Source: Rehmannia glutinosa (lineage: Eukaryota; Streptophyta; Magnoliopsida; Lamiales; Orobanchaceae). Taken from it: a stretch of 64,000 bases of DNA. Positions 25,107-36,945 of the stretch are shown here, one piece after another. The notes under the pieces were generated by a model that worked only from the letters and a program-made list of their open reading frames with translations, searched no databases and was not told the DNA's origin. Each line of letters opens with the position of its first letter. Positions within the stretch are counted from its first letter, which is position 1. The DNA lies in NCBI GenBank assembly GCA_016081115.2, contig CM071926.1:8817971-8881970 (forward strand), in the 5' to 3' direction. A program made the translations under genes and the position numbers.

Positions 25107-25249
25107 TGTTAATGTTGACTTTTTAGGCCAAACATTATCTTTATTTTTGTTTTGCAAATTTTTTATGTTAGTTTTTAGTAGTTTAATGTCATATTTTATT
25201 GTCCTTAAATTAAAAGTTTGGATAATATTGATTTTTAGGAAGTTGCTGG
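25107..25249 (+). repeat. LTR left part, interrupted by a younger copia
   Basis: Begins TGTTAATGTTGAC directly after the polypurine tract. It is cut at GCTGG by the element at 25250-39944 and seems to resume at 39945. Confidence 0.45.
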
Positions 25250-26023
25250 TGTTGTATTTTGTGAGTGTTTTTAAAAAATTGTATATCCCACATAGGAAAC
25301 CAAAAGGAGCTTTATCCTTTTTATTAATGAGTAACCCTTATGGGCTTAGTAAAAATGGGTCAAGAGAATAAGGAGGCCTCGCGCACATAAAGAGTTGGGC
25401 TAAATTTACGGTTTCAATTGTAAAATCGCAGATTTGCCCCCTCCCCTTGCACGCGGGCGATACGGGATCGACCCGGTTTGTTTTGCCACTTTAAAATTAA
25501 TTTTGGGCTTAGCATTTTAGTCTTAACTGAGTTGGACTGATTACTTCTTTTTTTAAAAAAATCAACCCCTACGTTATGTTCCTAATTTATGGCTTGATAT
25601 TTTTGACCAATTCAAATGGGCTCCTATTAATTGTGTCAGTCATGTTTCATAAAATTTTAAAAACGTTTAAAACTGAAGCCTAATATTTGGGGTTGGTTAA
25701 ACGTATATCCGTTTCTTCCGTTTCTACCCGTTAAGCTTCAGTCTAAATAAGAAATGCCTCTCCTGCTAGAAAATATAGAGAAAAAATACAATCTGACTTC
25801 TTACCTTGCATCTTTTTTCTGCTGCTATCAAAAAATAACAATTTGCTGGTTACAAATTTATTTTCCTATTTGCCATTCGAACACCTGTTGAATCCTGAGG
25901 GATTGATGAAATAAAATCCTTAAGGACAGTGCTTTCTCGCACGCCTCAGGTTTTTTCGATTCTGTTTCGTTACAAGCTTCTGAATTTCTGTTTTTTGCGG
26001 ACTCCCGCACAATATTTACAACA
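25250..26023 (+). repeat. 5' LTR of the middle copia (774 bp)
   Basis: Matches 39169-39944 along its length with scattered substitutions. It contains a TATA-like CTAAATAAG near 25743-25751, and the segment 25911-25924 that is complementary to the bases just inside the LTR. Confidence 0.92.
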
Positions 26024-26040
26024 ATCTTAAGGATTTTATC
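26024..26040 (+). promoter_or_regulatory. Primer-binding region, possible self-priming site
   Basis: The seventeen bases between LTR and gag ATG read ATCTTAAGGATTTTATC. The usual TGGTATCAGAGC complement of initiator tRNA is absent. Bases 26026-26039 are the exact complement of LTR bases 25911-25924 (repeated at 39832-39845). Tf1-type retrotransposons prime reverse transcription from their own RNA through such a match. Alternatives are an unusual tRNA primer or loss of the original leader. Confidence 0.5.
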
Positions 26041-28376
26041 ATGGAATCCGGAAAGACTAATGTCCCTGTTTCTGCAACTGACGGAGCCAACGAAACTGAC
26101 GGAGCTAATTTCACTTCACTAACTCCGGTCGACGCTACTGCAACTCCGACGCCCCAATATGTACCCTTTGTCCATCAACCTACATTCCAGTTCTCCAAGT
26201 CGTTTCCAAATATCTCCAAAATCAAGATGTTTGGAGGACAGAATTACAAGTGATGGCAGGAGCGTATCTACGCTGTTCTTGATATGCATGGTGTCGTTTC
26301 TGCTCTCACTCAAGCCAAACCTGATGCTACTGATGATCCAAAACATACTGAGTTTTGGACGTATGCCAACAAAGTATGTAGGCACACGATCATTAGTACA
26401 CTAACTAATGATTTTTTTGATGTCTACTGCTCGTATAAAGAGGCGAAGGAAATTTGGGAATCTATACATCTCAAATACTTTGCCGAAGAATATTTGGAAA
26501 GCAAAAGTTCGTGATTGGAAACTACTATCGCTGGGAGATGACTGATGACAAGGACATCAAGATGCAAATCAACGAGTACCACAAGCTGTTGAAGGATCTT
26601 AAAGCTGAAAACATCACATTGCAAGAGAAATTTGTAGTTGGATTGCTGATCGAGAAGCTGCCTGATACATGGAAGGATTATAAACAACAACTGAAGCACA
26701 AACATAAGTAGTTATCTCTTTCGGATTTGATAACCCACTTCGTAATCGAAGATACTAATCGAAGGGAACTTAAAGTGATGAAGGGAAAAGAGATTTCCAC
26801 AAATGCAAACATCGTGCAAGGTAAGCCTTCTAACAAGCCTATTAAGAAATTTAATCAACCTGATAACAAACCTAAAGTGAATAACCCCAATACTTTCAAG
26901 AAAAAAGGGGACTGTTATGTTTGTGGAAAGCCAGGTCATCATGCACCGCAGTGTAAACAAAGAAAGAAACCTACAAATTTCCCAAAGCCAAATGCAAATT
27001 TGGTTGAAGGAGATGATGTAGTTGTGGCGGTACTAAGTCAAATTAATCTCGTGGCCAGTGTGAAAGAATGGGTGATAGAATCTGGGGCTACCAGGCACAT
27101 TTGTGCAAACAAAGAGGCTCTTGCATCCTACAATCTTGTGGGTGATGGAGAAGAACATGTGTATCTCGGGGATTCTCGAACTGCACAGGTTCTTGGCAAA
27201 GGCAAAGTTCTATTGAAACTCACATCTGGCAAGACCTTGGCTCTTAATGAAGTTCTTCATGTATCTAATATTAGGGCAAACTTAGTTTTTGTTTCTTTGT
27301 TAGGAAAGGTTGGGGTTAGGGTGTCATTTGAATCTGACAAGATTGTAATGACAAAAAATAATGTTCTCATGGGCAAAGGTTATTGTAATCAGGGTCTCTT
27401 TGTACTGAATGTTTCTGATGTTATTAATAAAATGAATTCTTCTGCTTACTTGATTGATTCTATTGATGAATGGCATGCTAGATTAGGACATGTTAGTGTT
27501 TCCTATATTCATAAAATGCAAACTCTTGGTTTAATCACTGGTATTAATAATGATAGCCTGAATAAATATGAAATATGTTGTGAAGCTAAATTAACCAAGA
27601 AATCGTGCTTTTTTGTTCAATGAAAATCTGAATTGCTTAGTCTAATTCATACTAATTTAGGTGATTTAAAACAAACCATGACTAGAGGTGGCAAAAATTA
27701 TTATGTGACTTTTATAGATGATTATTCTAGATATGCTAAGGTATATTTACTTAGAAATAAAGATGAAGCCTTTAGCATGTTTTGTTTATATAAGTCTGAA
27801 GTTGAAAATCAGTTGAATAAGAAGATTAAAAGAGTTAGATCAGATAGAGGTGGCGAATACACATTATTTAATGAGTTTTGCGAACGACACGGAATAATTC
27901 ATGAAATTACCCCTCCATATTCACTCGAATCAAATGGTGTAGCAGAAAGAAAAAATAGAACTTTAAAAGAAATGATGAATGTTATGCTCATTAGTTCAGG
28001 TGCTGCTAATAATTTATGGGGTGAAGCTATTTTATCTGCATGTCACTTACAAAATAGAATTCCTTATAAGAAAACTGATAAGACACCTTATGAATTATGG
28101 AAAGGCTATCAGCCAAACCTTAAATATTTAAAAGTGTGGGGGTGTCTTGCTAAAGTTATGTTGTCTGATCCTAAGGAGAGAAAAATAGGTTCTAAAACAT
28201 CTGATTGCCTATTTATTGGTTATGCTGATCATAGTGTTGCATATAGATTTCTTGTTTTGAAAAGTGATGTGCTAGATGTTAATACTATTATTGAAACAAA
28301 AAATGCTGAATTTTTTGAGCATATTTTTCCTTTAAAAACTGAGTCAATTTCTAATGCACCTGTTGAATCAACTTAT
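26041..28376 (+). pseudogene. Gag, protease and integrase of the middle copia
   Basis: Polyprotein that packages RNA (gag), processes itself (aspartic protease) and inserts cDNA (integrase). Gag starts at ATG 26041, with one in-frame TGA at 26251-26253, a frame change near 26500 and a TAG at 26709-26711. The zinc knuckle CYVCGKPGHHAPQC is at about 26911-26952. The protease active site reads ESGAT (27077-27091) where family members have DSG. GAG-pre-integrase WHARLGH is near 27472. A TGA at 27621-27623 precedes integrase, whose first acidic site reads HTNLGD (27648-27665) with Asn at the usual Asp. FIDDYSR, RSDRGGEY and NGVAERKNRT follow normally. The reading stops where the Sirevirus-like element inserts. 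Inactive. Confidence 0.88.
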
Positions 28377-29682
28377 TGTTAGATAAATGTTTTTATCATG
28401 ATTTTGATGATTTTGTTCTAAAGAGTTTTTATACCAAAACAATGTCCCTAAATGTTGTCCTAACACTTCCAATCGATCTAAAATGTTTTTACTATTTTTG
28501 GAGTATTTCTTGAAGTTAATATTCGATTTAAAATTGGACAACACTTTTGTTTCGAGCTCGACGGTCGCCTATAGGGCAACCCGCACTGAGTTGAGTTTTG
28601 AAACAGAAAATGGGACGTAAGAAAAAAGGCGGGCGGCCGGCCGACCAGGTGGGCGACGGTGTGGTCGACTCGGCCGACCGATGCCGATGGGCGAATTGCA
28701 CTGCAAGTTGGATTTTTGTTCCAGACTTCTCTGTTTCGTAAAAACGTCAAGGGCAACGGTCACGGTGGGGCGACGGCCGCACCCCTTCGACCGGTCCCCT
28801 GTGTAAAAATTCGCGAGAATTCAATTTCAATCTTATCTCTGCGACCGGTCGAACCCCATGTTTGACAAAGAAACTATCCGCTTGCGCATGACTTTTCCCT
28901 ATTTTGTGGGATTGATTTCTATGACTATATTGATGATTTTAAATGGTTTCTTTTGCAGCAAATCACTCCCCGAGGAGGAGCCAATGTCCGGAAATCAAAG
29001 CCAAGACCTCTCCTATAAATAGAGGCTTCATTCAAGCAACAAGATACAACACTCCATACAAGCAAAGAGCAAACAAAGCAAACACTTTCATATATCTTGT
29101 TGTATTAGCCTTAGCACTTTCACTTGCACAAATTTGAGGTCTAGGCTTTCAATTCTTGATTACACTTGCACTCATATTGTATCAATCATTATTGAGTTGT
29201 AATCTTGATTTTGGTCATCATTCAACACAAGACATCCTTGTGAGTATTCTTGTGGTAAGAATACACTTGGGTGATCTAGGTGATAGGTGTTTGAAGGTTG
29301 TGGTAATCTTCAAAGGTGTTGTAAGAGGTTGTGGTAATCCTCAAGGTGTTGTAAGAGGGTTGTGGTAATCCTCGAGGTGGTGTAAGAGGATTGTGGTAAT
29401 CCTCAAAGTGGTGAAGGAGGGTTGTGGTAATCCTCAAGGTGTTGTATTAATTTTTGGTAAATTAATAAAATTCTTTTTTCTTTTCAAAATCCATCCGGAT
29501 ATCTTTGGGGTGGTAGAGGATTAGGCCCAGGAGTGGGTTGAACCTCTTTAAATCGACGAGTGTTGTTTTATTTCGCATTTACATTTCGTCTTTGGTTGAT
29601 TATTCGAAAAAGAGGGCAAAAATCGAAAAACCGAGATAATCTATTCACCCCCTCTAGATTATCGTAGCCACTTGGACTAACA
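28377..29682 (+). repeat. 5' LTR of the Sirevirus-like element (1306 bp)
   Basis: Same as 35626-36940 apart from clustered differences at 28550-28930, where C+G palindromes (CGACCGGTCG type) occur. Contains CCTATAAATAGAGG (29011-29024), a clear TATA box, followed by a tandem-repeat tract. Confidence 0.93.
29285..29440 (+). repeat. Tandem repeat in the LTR, unit about 32 bp
   Basis: About five copies of a unit like GTTGTGGTAATCCTCAAGG plus GTGTTGTAAGAGG. The same array lies in the right LTR at about 36545-36692. It is downstream of the TATA box, so it should be in the transcribed leader. Confidence 0.85.
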
Positions 29683-29684
29683 AG

Positions 29685-29697
29685 TGGTATCAAAGCC
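29685..29697 (+). promoter_or_regulatory. Primer-binding site (initiator tRNA-Met)
   Basis: TGGTATCAAAGCC two bases after the LTR, one mismatch from the common TGGTATCAGAGC complement of initiator methionine tRNA. Confidence 0.85.
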
Positions 29698-29738
29698 AAA
29701 CTCTTTGGCTAGCTCGTTCGAGTAAAGAGGAAAGATCC

Positions 29739-31349
29739 ATGGCTACGAATGACGCTTATCTCACCACCGGCGCCTCCACCAACAAGCCACCATTGTTCGA
29801 CGCCAACAACTACGCATTTTGGAAAGACCGTATGGAGTGCTTTCTACAAGGGTGCGGATTTGACATATGGAATGTGGTTATTGAAGGAGTTGATCAACCA
29901 ACAAAAAAAATGGAGGATGACACCTCGACTCCTAAACCTTTCAAGGAGTTCGATGAAAATGATAAGAAGGCTTTCTCTCTAAACGGTAAGGCCTTAAATA
30001 TTTTGCATTGCTCACTTACCGCCACCGAGTACAATCGCATACGAGGCATAAGGTCGGCACATGAGGTTTGGGAAAAATTGGAGACTATATATGAAGGGAC
30101 AAAGAAGGTCAAGCAAGCTAGAAAGACCATGCTTGTTAAAGACTTTGAAAACTTTAACATGTATGATAGTGAAAGCATCTCCAAGATGGTGGAAAGGCTT
30201 GACAACATTGTCAATCCTCTTGTGGCCCTCGGTAAAGTCATCTCCGAAGAAGACAAAGTGACTAAGGTATTGAATGCTCTTCCCGGCTCATGGTCCGAAA
30301 AGGTGACGGCAATCACGGAAGCACAAAATCTTGAGACACTCAAGTTTGACGAGCTCATCGGGAACCTCCTCATCTATGAAGTCTATCTCAAGGAGAGGAA
30401 AAATACCAAACCAACCATCAATCAATCGGGTATGCAAAATATTCCTAAAGGTCTTGCTTCCTCTTCTAATAATGCATACTATGATAATGATGATGATGAT
30501 GAGAGACGGCCGCACTTGTTCGAAAATTTGCAAAATTTGTGAATAAAAATAAAGCAAGAAAACCAAGAGATAATGCTTGCTTTAAATGCGGAAAACCCGG
30601 GCACTTCATTGCCGATTGTCCAAAGCTCGATGAAGAGGAGCAAAAGAAAAGGAAGCCTTTTACAAAAAAGAAGGCTCTAAATGCGGAAGTCAAAACATGG
30701 GATGAACTACTCGAAACAACCGATGAGGAAGGAGAAACCGTACACGGTCTCATGGCTATAGACGATGAAAACAATGAGGTACACTCAAATTCTTCTACTT
30801 CCTCCATAGTTGATGACTTGCAATATGATTTTGATGAATTACAAATTGAGTTTCAAAATTTAATCGTTAAATACAAAAATTTGAAAAAGGAGCATAAGGA
30901 GATTAAGGTTGAAAAGGAAAAATTATTTACCTCTTATGAATCTTTAGACAAAGCTCATGCTCTTACTCTTACTAGAATTCATTCTCTTGAAACCGAAAAG
31001 GAATCGCTCACAAAAGATATTGAATGTTTGAAAAATGACGTGCATCGTTTCAACATAAGTACGGATAAAGTCACAAAAATTTTAGATGCACACAAAGAGG
31101 TGAGCATTCCAAATCGGGACTTGGTTATAAGCCATTTCAAAGTGTTTTTAAGAAAAATAACCAAGGTCCGACTTTTGTACGTGCCAATAATTATAATACT
31201 CCTACTTGTTTTTATTGTGGCAAAGTTGGACATTATGCTAATAATTGCAAATTGAGAAATAGCTCAAGACATGTTTGGAGACCCAAAGGTCTCAAGACTA
31301 ACCCCATGGACCCCAAAATTATAGGGTACCTAAAAGAAATGATTTTGTA
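29739..31349 (+). pseudogene. Gag of the Sirevirus-like element
   Basis: Nucleocapsid protein of the element. From ATG 29739: DUF4219/UBN2-type region (FDANNYAFWKDRMECFLQG), then the UBN2 helix region (WEKLETIYEGTKKVKQAR). A frame change near 30505-30512 leads to the zinc knuckle CFKCGKPGHFIADC (30581-30622). Then comes a charged, coiled-coil-like stretch and, after another frame change near 31150, a second knuckle CFYCGKVGHYANNC (31205-31249). The reading ends at a TAG at 31347-31349. Two knuckles and a long coiled coil fit Sirevirus gag. Confidence 0.85.
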
Positions 31350-31371
31350 GGTAATAGGGGCTATAACAACC

Positions 31372-34300
31372 ATGGAGGATTCGAAATGGCTCGTGGACAG
31401 CGGATGTTCACGCCATATGACCGGGAGGAGAGAGCTTTTTACCAACATCAAGCTCCAAGAAGAGGGTATGGTCATGTTCGCAATGGCAAAGGAAAAATTC
31501 TTGGAAATGGAGAAATTGGTAACTCTTCTTTCTCTCTTTGTAATGTTCTTTTAGTAGAAGGGCTTAAGTTTAATTTGATAAGTGTTAGCCAACTTTGTGA
31601 TTCAAATTATGATGTTTCTTTTAATAAAGAAAAATGCCTTATTCTTAAAAATGGTAATATTATTTGTGAAGCAAATAGAAAAGGCAATCTTTACAAAATT
31701 TGTACTAGTGATTTGGTTAGTCAAAATGTTTCTTGTCTTGTCGCCAATAATGATTTAACGAGTTTATGGCATAGGCGACTCGGACATGTTGGATACAAGA
31801 ATTTGAAAGATATTTACAAAAACCAACATGTAAAAGGACTACCCAAATTGAATTTTGAAAATCTTGGCTTATGTGACACTTGTCAAAAGAACAAATTAGT
31901 TAAGAGTAGTTTTAAGCCCAAAAATGAAATTTCCACTACCAAACCCCTACAATTGCTTCACCTTGATTTGTATGGGGATATTGGTACGGCTAGTCTAAGT
32001 GGAAAACATTACACTTTTGTTATAGTCGATGATTATTCGAGATATACTTGGGCTCTTTTTCTTACCAATAAAAACGATGCCGTTAATGAGTTTGTTAAGT
32101 TGTGTAGACTTATTGAGAATGAAAAAGAAGATACTATCAAGTCTATTCAAGCGATCGAGGTGGAGAATTTGACGGTGAATTTAGAGTATTTTGTGAAAAC
32201 AAAGGATATGCTCATAATTTCTCGGCTCCAAGGACACCTCAACAAAATGGAGTAGCCGAACGGAAAAATCGAACATTACAAGAAATGAGTCGATCCATGC
32301 TCAATGAATTTTCACTTCCTAAGTATTTTTGGGGAAGCCGTAAGTACCGCTTGCTATGTCATTAACCGAGTTTATATTCGTCCTAAAATGAATAAAACTC
32401 CATATGAGCTTTGGAAAGGAAGAACTCCAAATATTAGTTATTTCAAAATATTTGGATGTAAGTGCTTTATTTTGAATACTAAGGATCAATTGGACAAACT
32501 TGATCCTAAGGCCGATGAAGGAATATTTATGGGGTATTCAACCAAGAGCAAAGCATATCGGGTTTACAACAAGACTAGCATGGTTGTTGAAGAATCTATT
32601 CATGTCAAATTTAATGAAGCCTCGGGTGTTGAAAGAATACCCAATGACGATAGTGATGAAGAGGATATTGTTGAACCTATTGTTCAAAGCGATGCTCATA
32701 ATGATAAACCTTCTATTTCATATGATCAACCTTCAAGTTCAAATATTCCTCAAGAAGAAAGGGGTGATACTTCGAATCTTCCCGTAGCATTGAAATTTAA
32801 GGGAGATCACCCGAAAGATCTTATCATTGGTGATCCCCTTGATAAAGTAATGACTCGAAGGAATTTTGCCGAGAAAGCTCTTATATCTCAAAAAGAGCCT
32901 AAAAATGCTAAGGAAGCTATTGAGGATGAAGATTGGTTTTTGGAAATGCAAGAGGAGTTGAATCAATTCGAAAGAAATGATGTATGGGAATTAGTACCTT
33001 GTCCTCCATCTCAAACAATTATTGGTACAAAATGGGTATTAGGAACAAACTTGATGATCAAGGCAACATTGTTCGAAATAAGGCAAGGTTAGTAGCTCAA
33101 GGGTATTGTCAAGAAGAAGGTATTGACTATGATGAAACTTTTGCACCCGTAGCACGTTTAGAAGCTATTCGTATTTTACTTGCCTATTCTTGTTTCAAAA
33201 ATTTCAAACTTTACCAAATGGATGTTAAATCCGCTTTCTTAAATGGTATTATTCAAGAAGAAGTCTATGTAAAACAACCTCCGGGGTTTGAAAATTTTTC
33301 TAGGCCTAATGATGTTTATAAACTTAAAAAGGCTTTGTATGGTTTAAAACAAGCACCGTGCATGGTATGATAGACTTAGCTCTTTTCTTTTGCAAAATGG
33401 TTTTACAAGAGGCAAAGTTGATACTACACTCTTTGTTTTTGAAAAAGGGCAAGATTGTTTACTTGTGCAAATTTATGTTGATGATATTATCTTTGGTGCT
33501 ACTAATGAATCTTTGTGCAAGAAATTCTCCAAGTTAATGCAAGGTGAATTCGAGATGAGTATGATGGGGGAGCTAAACTTCTTCCTTGGACTTCAAATTA
33601 AGCAATGCCAAGAAGGTATCTATATTTCGCAATCAAAGTATACAAAAGAACTTTTGAAGAAGTTCGGCATTGAAGAAGGAAGAACCGTCTCGACTCTATG
33701 ACAACCAATGTCAAAATTGACAAAGATGAAAAAAGGCAAGTCGGTTGATGAATCCAAGTATCGAGGTATGATTGGTAGTTTACTTTATTTAACCGCTAGT
33801 AGACCGGACATTCTTCATGCCGTATGCCTATGTGCTCGTTTTCAAAGCAATCCAAAAGAATCTCATATGAGTGCCGTTAAACGGATTTTTCGATATTTGA
33901 AAGGCACTATTCAATATGGTTTATTTTATCCAAAGAATGAAATCTTTTCTCTTAAAGGTTATAGTGATTCGGACTATGCGGGTAACATTGATGATCGGAA
34001 AAGTACTTAGGATCATGTCAATTTTTAAGCGATTGCCTAGTTTCTTGGTTTTCAAAGAAGCAAAAAGCGTGTTTCTCTTTCAACGGCCGAAGCGAATATA
34101 TTTCCGCCGCATTTTGTTGTACTCAACTTCTTTGGATGAAACAAACCTTAGCGGATTACAAATGCTCTTTTGAAAACGCACCTATCTTTTGTGATAATGT
34201 ATCCGCTATAAATATTGCTCAAAATCCGGTTCATCATAACCGTACTAAACATATTGAGATTCGACATCATTTTCTAAGGGATTGTGTTTCAAAACGAAAA

Positions 34301-34417
34301 ATTGAGATATCGTTTGTGCCATCTCAAGATCAATTAGCGGACATTTTTACAAAACCGCTAACTTCCGAGACTTTTGCGTCAATACGAGCTCGGTTAGGCA
34401 TAATGCATATTGAATGA
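31372..34417 (+). pseudogene. Pol (protease, integrase, RT, RNase H) of the Sirevirus-like element
   Basis: Protease WLVDSGCSRHMTG at 31390-31428. GAG-pre-integrase LWHRRLGHVGYKNL near 31767; integrase HLDLYGDI and VIVDDYSRYTWALFL (31960-32055). RT core TFAPVARLEAIR and QMDVKSAFLNG (33140-33250); catalytic YVDDIIFG (33475-33498). RNase H region from 33775 (GSLLYLTASRPDI) to DIFTKPLTSETF near 34345 and the stop at 34415-34417. Breaks: frame changes near 31430, 32140, 32335, 33035 and 33365, a stop at 33699-33701, and another at 34008-34010. All catalytic signatures visible are intact; the damage is frame changes and stops. Confidence 0.9.
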
Positions 34418-35625
34418 GGTCTACGTTTGCATTTTGCATGTTTTTAAAACTTAGGGGCGAAAAATCGGATTTTTGGTTGAAAATTCGGATTTTGAAAAAT
34501 TTGTCAAACAGTGAAATTTGAAGAGGTTGAGGGCAACCGGTCGCCCTCAACGTCGACCGGTCGCCCTCAACCACGACCGGTCGCCCTAAGCCATTTTTGG
34601 TTTAAAATCGTTCTGTCTTCAGCATTAGTCTTTTTCACTCATTTTTGGCCATTTTTCGTCCCCTTTGCCAAATGCACACTATTGTCACTCAAAATTGATT
34701 TTTATGCATTCCATTTATATCTTGGACCGTATATAGCATGTTTATCATCATCATTGCTCATCCTTTCCGATCAAATGGTAAGAATTTTCCTTACTTTGCT
34801 CAATTGGGTTGAACCTCGAGTTTATGGCCTTTCTTGTATATTACTTGATGAAATTTTTTTATGATCATGATGAGCTTAGTTGTTATCTTTGTATTGTATG
34901 ATGATTGGTATGATTTGGTGATGAAAATTTTTGGCTTGGATCATTTACAAGGGCTATATACAACTCTTTTTATTTTTCACGCCCACAATGTGTTCGATGA
35001 AATGTTTCAATGAAAATTTCAACTTCTACATGATTCTCTCGCTTCCAAAAGTCTTCTATACTCATTGAGATCATGTTTTGGGAAATAAAACGAGCGTATG
35101 AACTCTTCATGATGCATTTCTCCCATTTTCCTTGGTTTTTAAGCCTAAAATTGCTCAATGGTTGATAAATCGTCTCTTTGGCGCACTTTGATATATCTAT
35201 GATGTTTCTATCATCCTAACATTCTTTTGATGATTCCAAAGGGGGAGAAACAGGAAATTGGCTCGTTAGCTCAAAGAAGCCAATAAAAGCTCATAATAGA
35301 AGCTACAAGCTATGGCTTTTTAAGGCCATAAGTTGTGAAGAAAACTTAGTCCAATGGTTGTTTTATGGACTTTATGGACTTGTTTGCATGGACATTAAGT
35401 ATTTGTGACAGGGGGAGCTTCTAAGCTCATGAAGTTATTGTTTATTTTGTAAAAGCTTGTGCTTCTAGCTTATGCAATATTTCTTCTTAATGTGCTTGTT
35501 GATAGGGGGAGCGTTTGTAAAATGTTTTTAAACGGATAGTTTACTCTTAAACCGGAAAATTATTTTGTTTTTCAAATCGTCCTCTTGAAAATTGTTTTGG
35601 TTTGTAATCATCAAAAAGGGGAGTT
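34418..35625 (+). other. 3' non-coding region with repeated polypurine boxes
   Basis: No env-like frame seen. AAAGGGGGAGAAA (35239-35251), CAGGGGGAGCTT (35409-35420), TAGGGGGAGCG (35503-35513) and AAAAAGGGGAGTT (35613-35625) are spaced polypurine boxes, the last abutting the LTR. At 34531-34590 three tandem copies of ACCGGTCGCCCT stand; the same palindrome recurs in the LTRs. Confidence 0.8.
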
Positions 35626-36940
35626 TGTTAGATAAATGTTTTTATCATGATTTTGATGATTTTGTTCTAAAGAGTTTTTATACCAAAACAATGTCCCTAA
35701 ATGTTGTCCTAACACTTCCAATCGATCTAAAATGTTTTTACTATTTTTGGAGTATTTCTTGAAGTTAATATTCGATTTAAAATTGGACAACACTTTTGTT
35801 TCAGGCTCGACCGGTCGCCCTATAGGGCAACCCGCACTGAGTTGAGTTTTGAAACAGAAAATGGGGACGTAAGAAAAAAGGAGGGGCGACGGTCGACCAG
35901 GTGGGCGACGGTGTGGTCGGACCGGTCGGCCGGTGGGCGACACTGCACTGCAAGTTGGATTTTGTTCCGACTTCTCTGTTTCGTAAAAACGTCGGCAACC
36001 GGCCGGTCGAGTGTGAGGCGACGGTCGCACCCTTCGACCGGTCCCCCTGTGTAAAAATTCGCGAGAATTCAATTTCAATCTTATCTCTCTGCGACCGGTC
36101 GAACCCCATGTTTGACAAAGAAACTATCCGTTGCGTTTTGCATGACTTTTCCTATTTTGTGGGATTGATTTCTAACAGACTATATTGATGATTTTAAATG
36201 GTTTCTTTTGCAGCAAATCACTCCCCAAGAAGGAGCCAATGTCTGGAAATCAAAGCCAAGACCTCTCCTATAAATAGAGGCTTCATTCAAGCAACAAGAT
36301 ACAACACTCCATACAAGCAAAGAGCAAACAAAGCAAACACTTTCATATATCTTGTTGTATTAGCCTTAGCACTTTCACTTGCACAAATTTGAGGTCTAGG
36401 CTTTCAATTCTTGATTACACTTGCACTCATATTGTATCAATCATTATTGAGTTGTAATCTTGATTTTGGTCATCATTCAACACAAGACATCCTTGTGAGT
36501 ATTCTTGTGGTAAGAATACACTTGGGTGATCTAGGTGATAGGTGTTTGAAGGTTGTGGTAATCTTCAAAGGTGTTGTAAGAGGGTTGTGGTAATCCTAAA
36601 GGTGTTGTAAGAGGGTTGTGGTAATCCTCAAGGTGGTGTAAGAGGATTGTGGTAATCCTCAAAGTGGTGAAGGAGGGTTGTGGTAATCCTCAAGGTGTTG
36701 TATTAATTTTTGGTAAATTAATAAAATTCTTTTTCTTTTCAAAATCCATCCCGGATATACTGGGGTGGTAGAGGATTAGGCCCTAGGTGGGTTGAACCTC
36801 TTTAAATCGACGAGTGTTGTTTTATTTCCGCATTTACATTCTCGTCTTTGGTTGATTATTCGAAAAAGAGGGCAAAATCTGAAAAACTGAGATAATCTAT
36901 TCACCCCCCCTCTAGATTATCGTAGCCACTTGGACTAACA
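35626..36940 (+). repeat. 3' LTR of the Sirevirus-like element (1315 bp)
   Basis: Starts TGTTAGATAAATG right after the polypurine tract and ends GGACTAACA. It preserves CGACCGGTCG palindromes better than the left copy. TATA box CCTATAAATAGAGG at 36268-36281. Confidence 0.93.
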
Positions 36941-36945
36941 CTTAT

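Larger units (their letters stand above)
28377..36940 (+). mobile_element. Sirevirus-like copia element (innermost, 8.56 kb)
   Basis: LTRs of about 1.3 kb run from TGTTAGATAAATG to GGACTAACA. The target duplication CTTAT stands at 28372-28376 and 36941-36945. The tRNA-Met primer site follows the left LTR, and four GGGGAG-type polypurine boxes precede the right LTR, a Sirevirus hallmark. Gag has a long coiled-coil-like tail with two zinc knuckles. The first 177 bases of the LTRs look identical by eye, so insertion is recent, yet gag-pol carries many breaks. Confidence 0.9.

Noticed and set aside
28478..29368. Several reading frames within the Sirevirus-like LTR (repeated in the other LTR)
   Set aside because: Non-coding LTR; frames arise from GC-rich palindromes and the tandem repeat.
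34511..34864. Possible env-like frame in the Sirevirus-like 3' region
   Set aside because: It spans the tandem palindrome, is short and has no signal peptide or coiled-coil/transmembrane pattern expected of an env-like protein.
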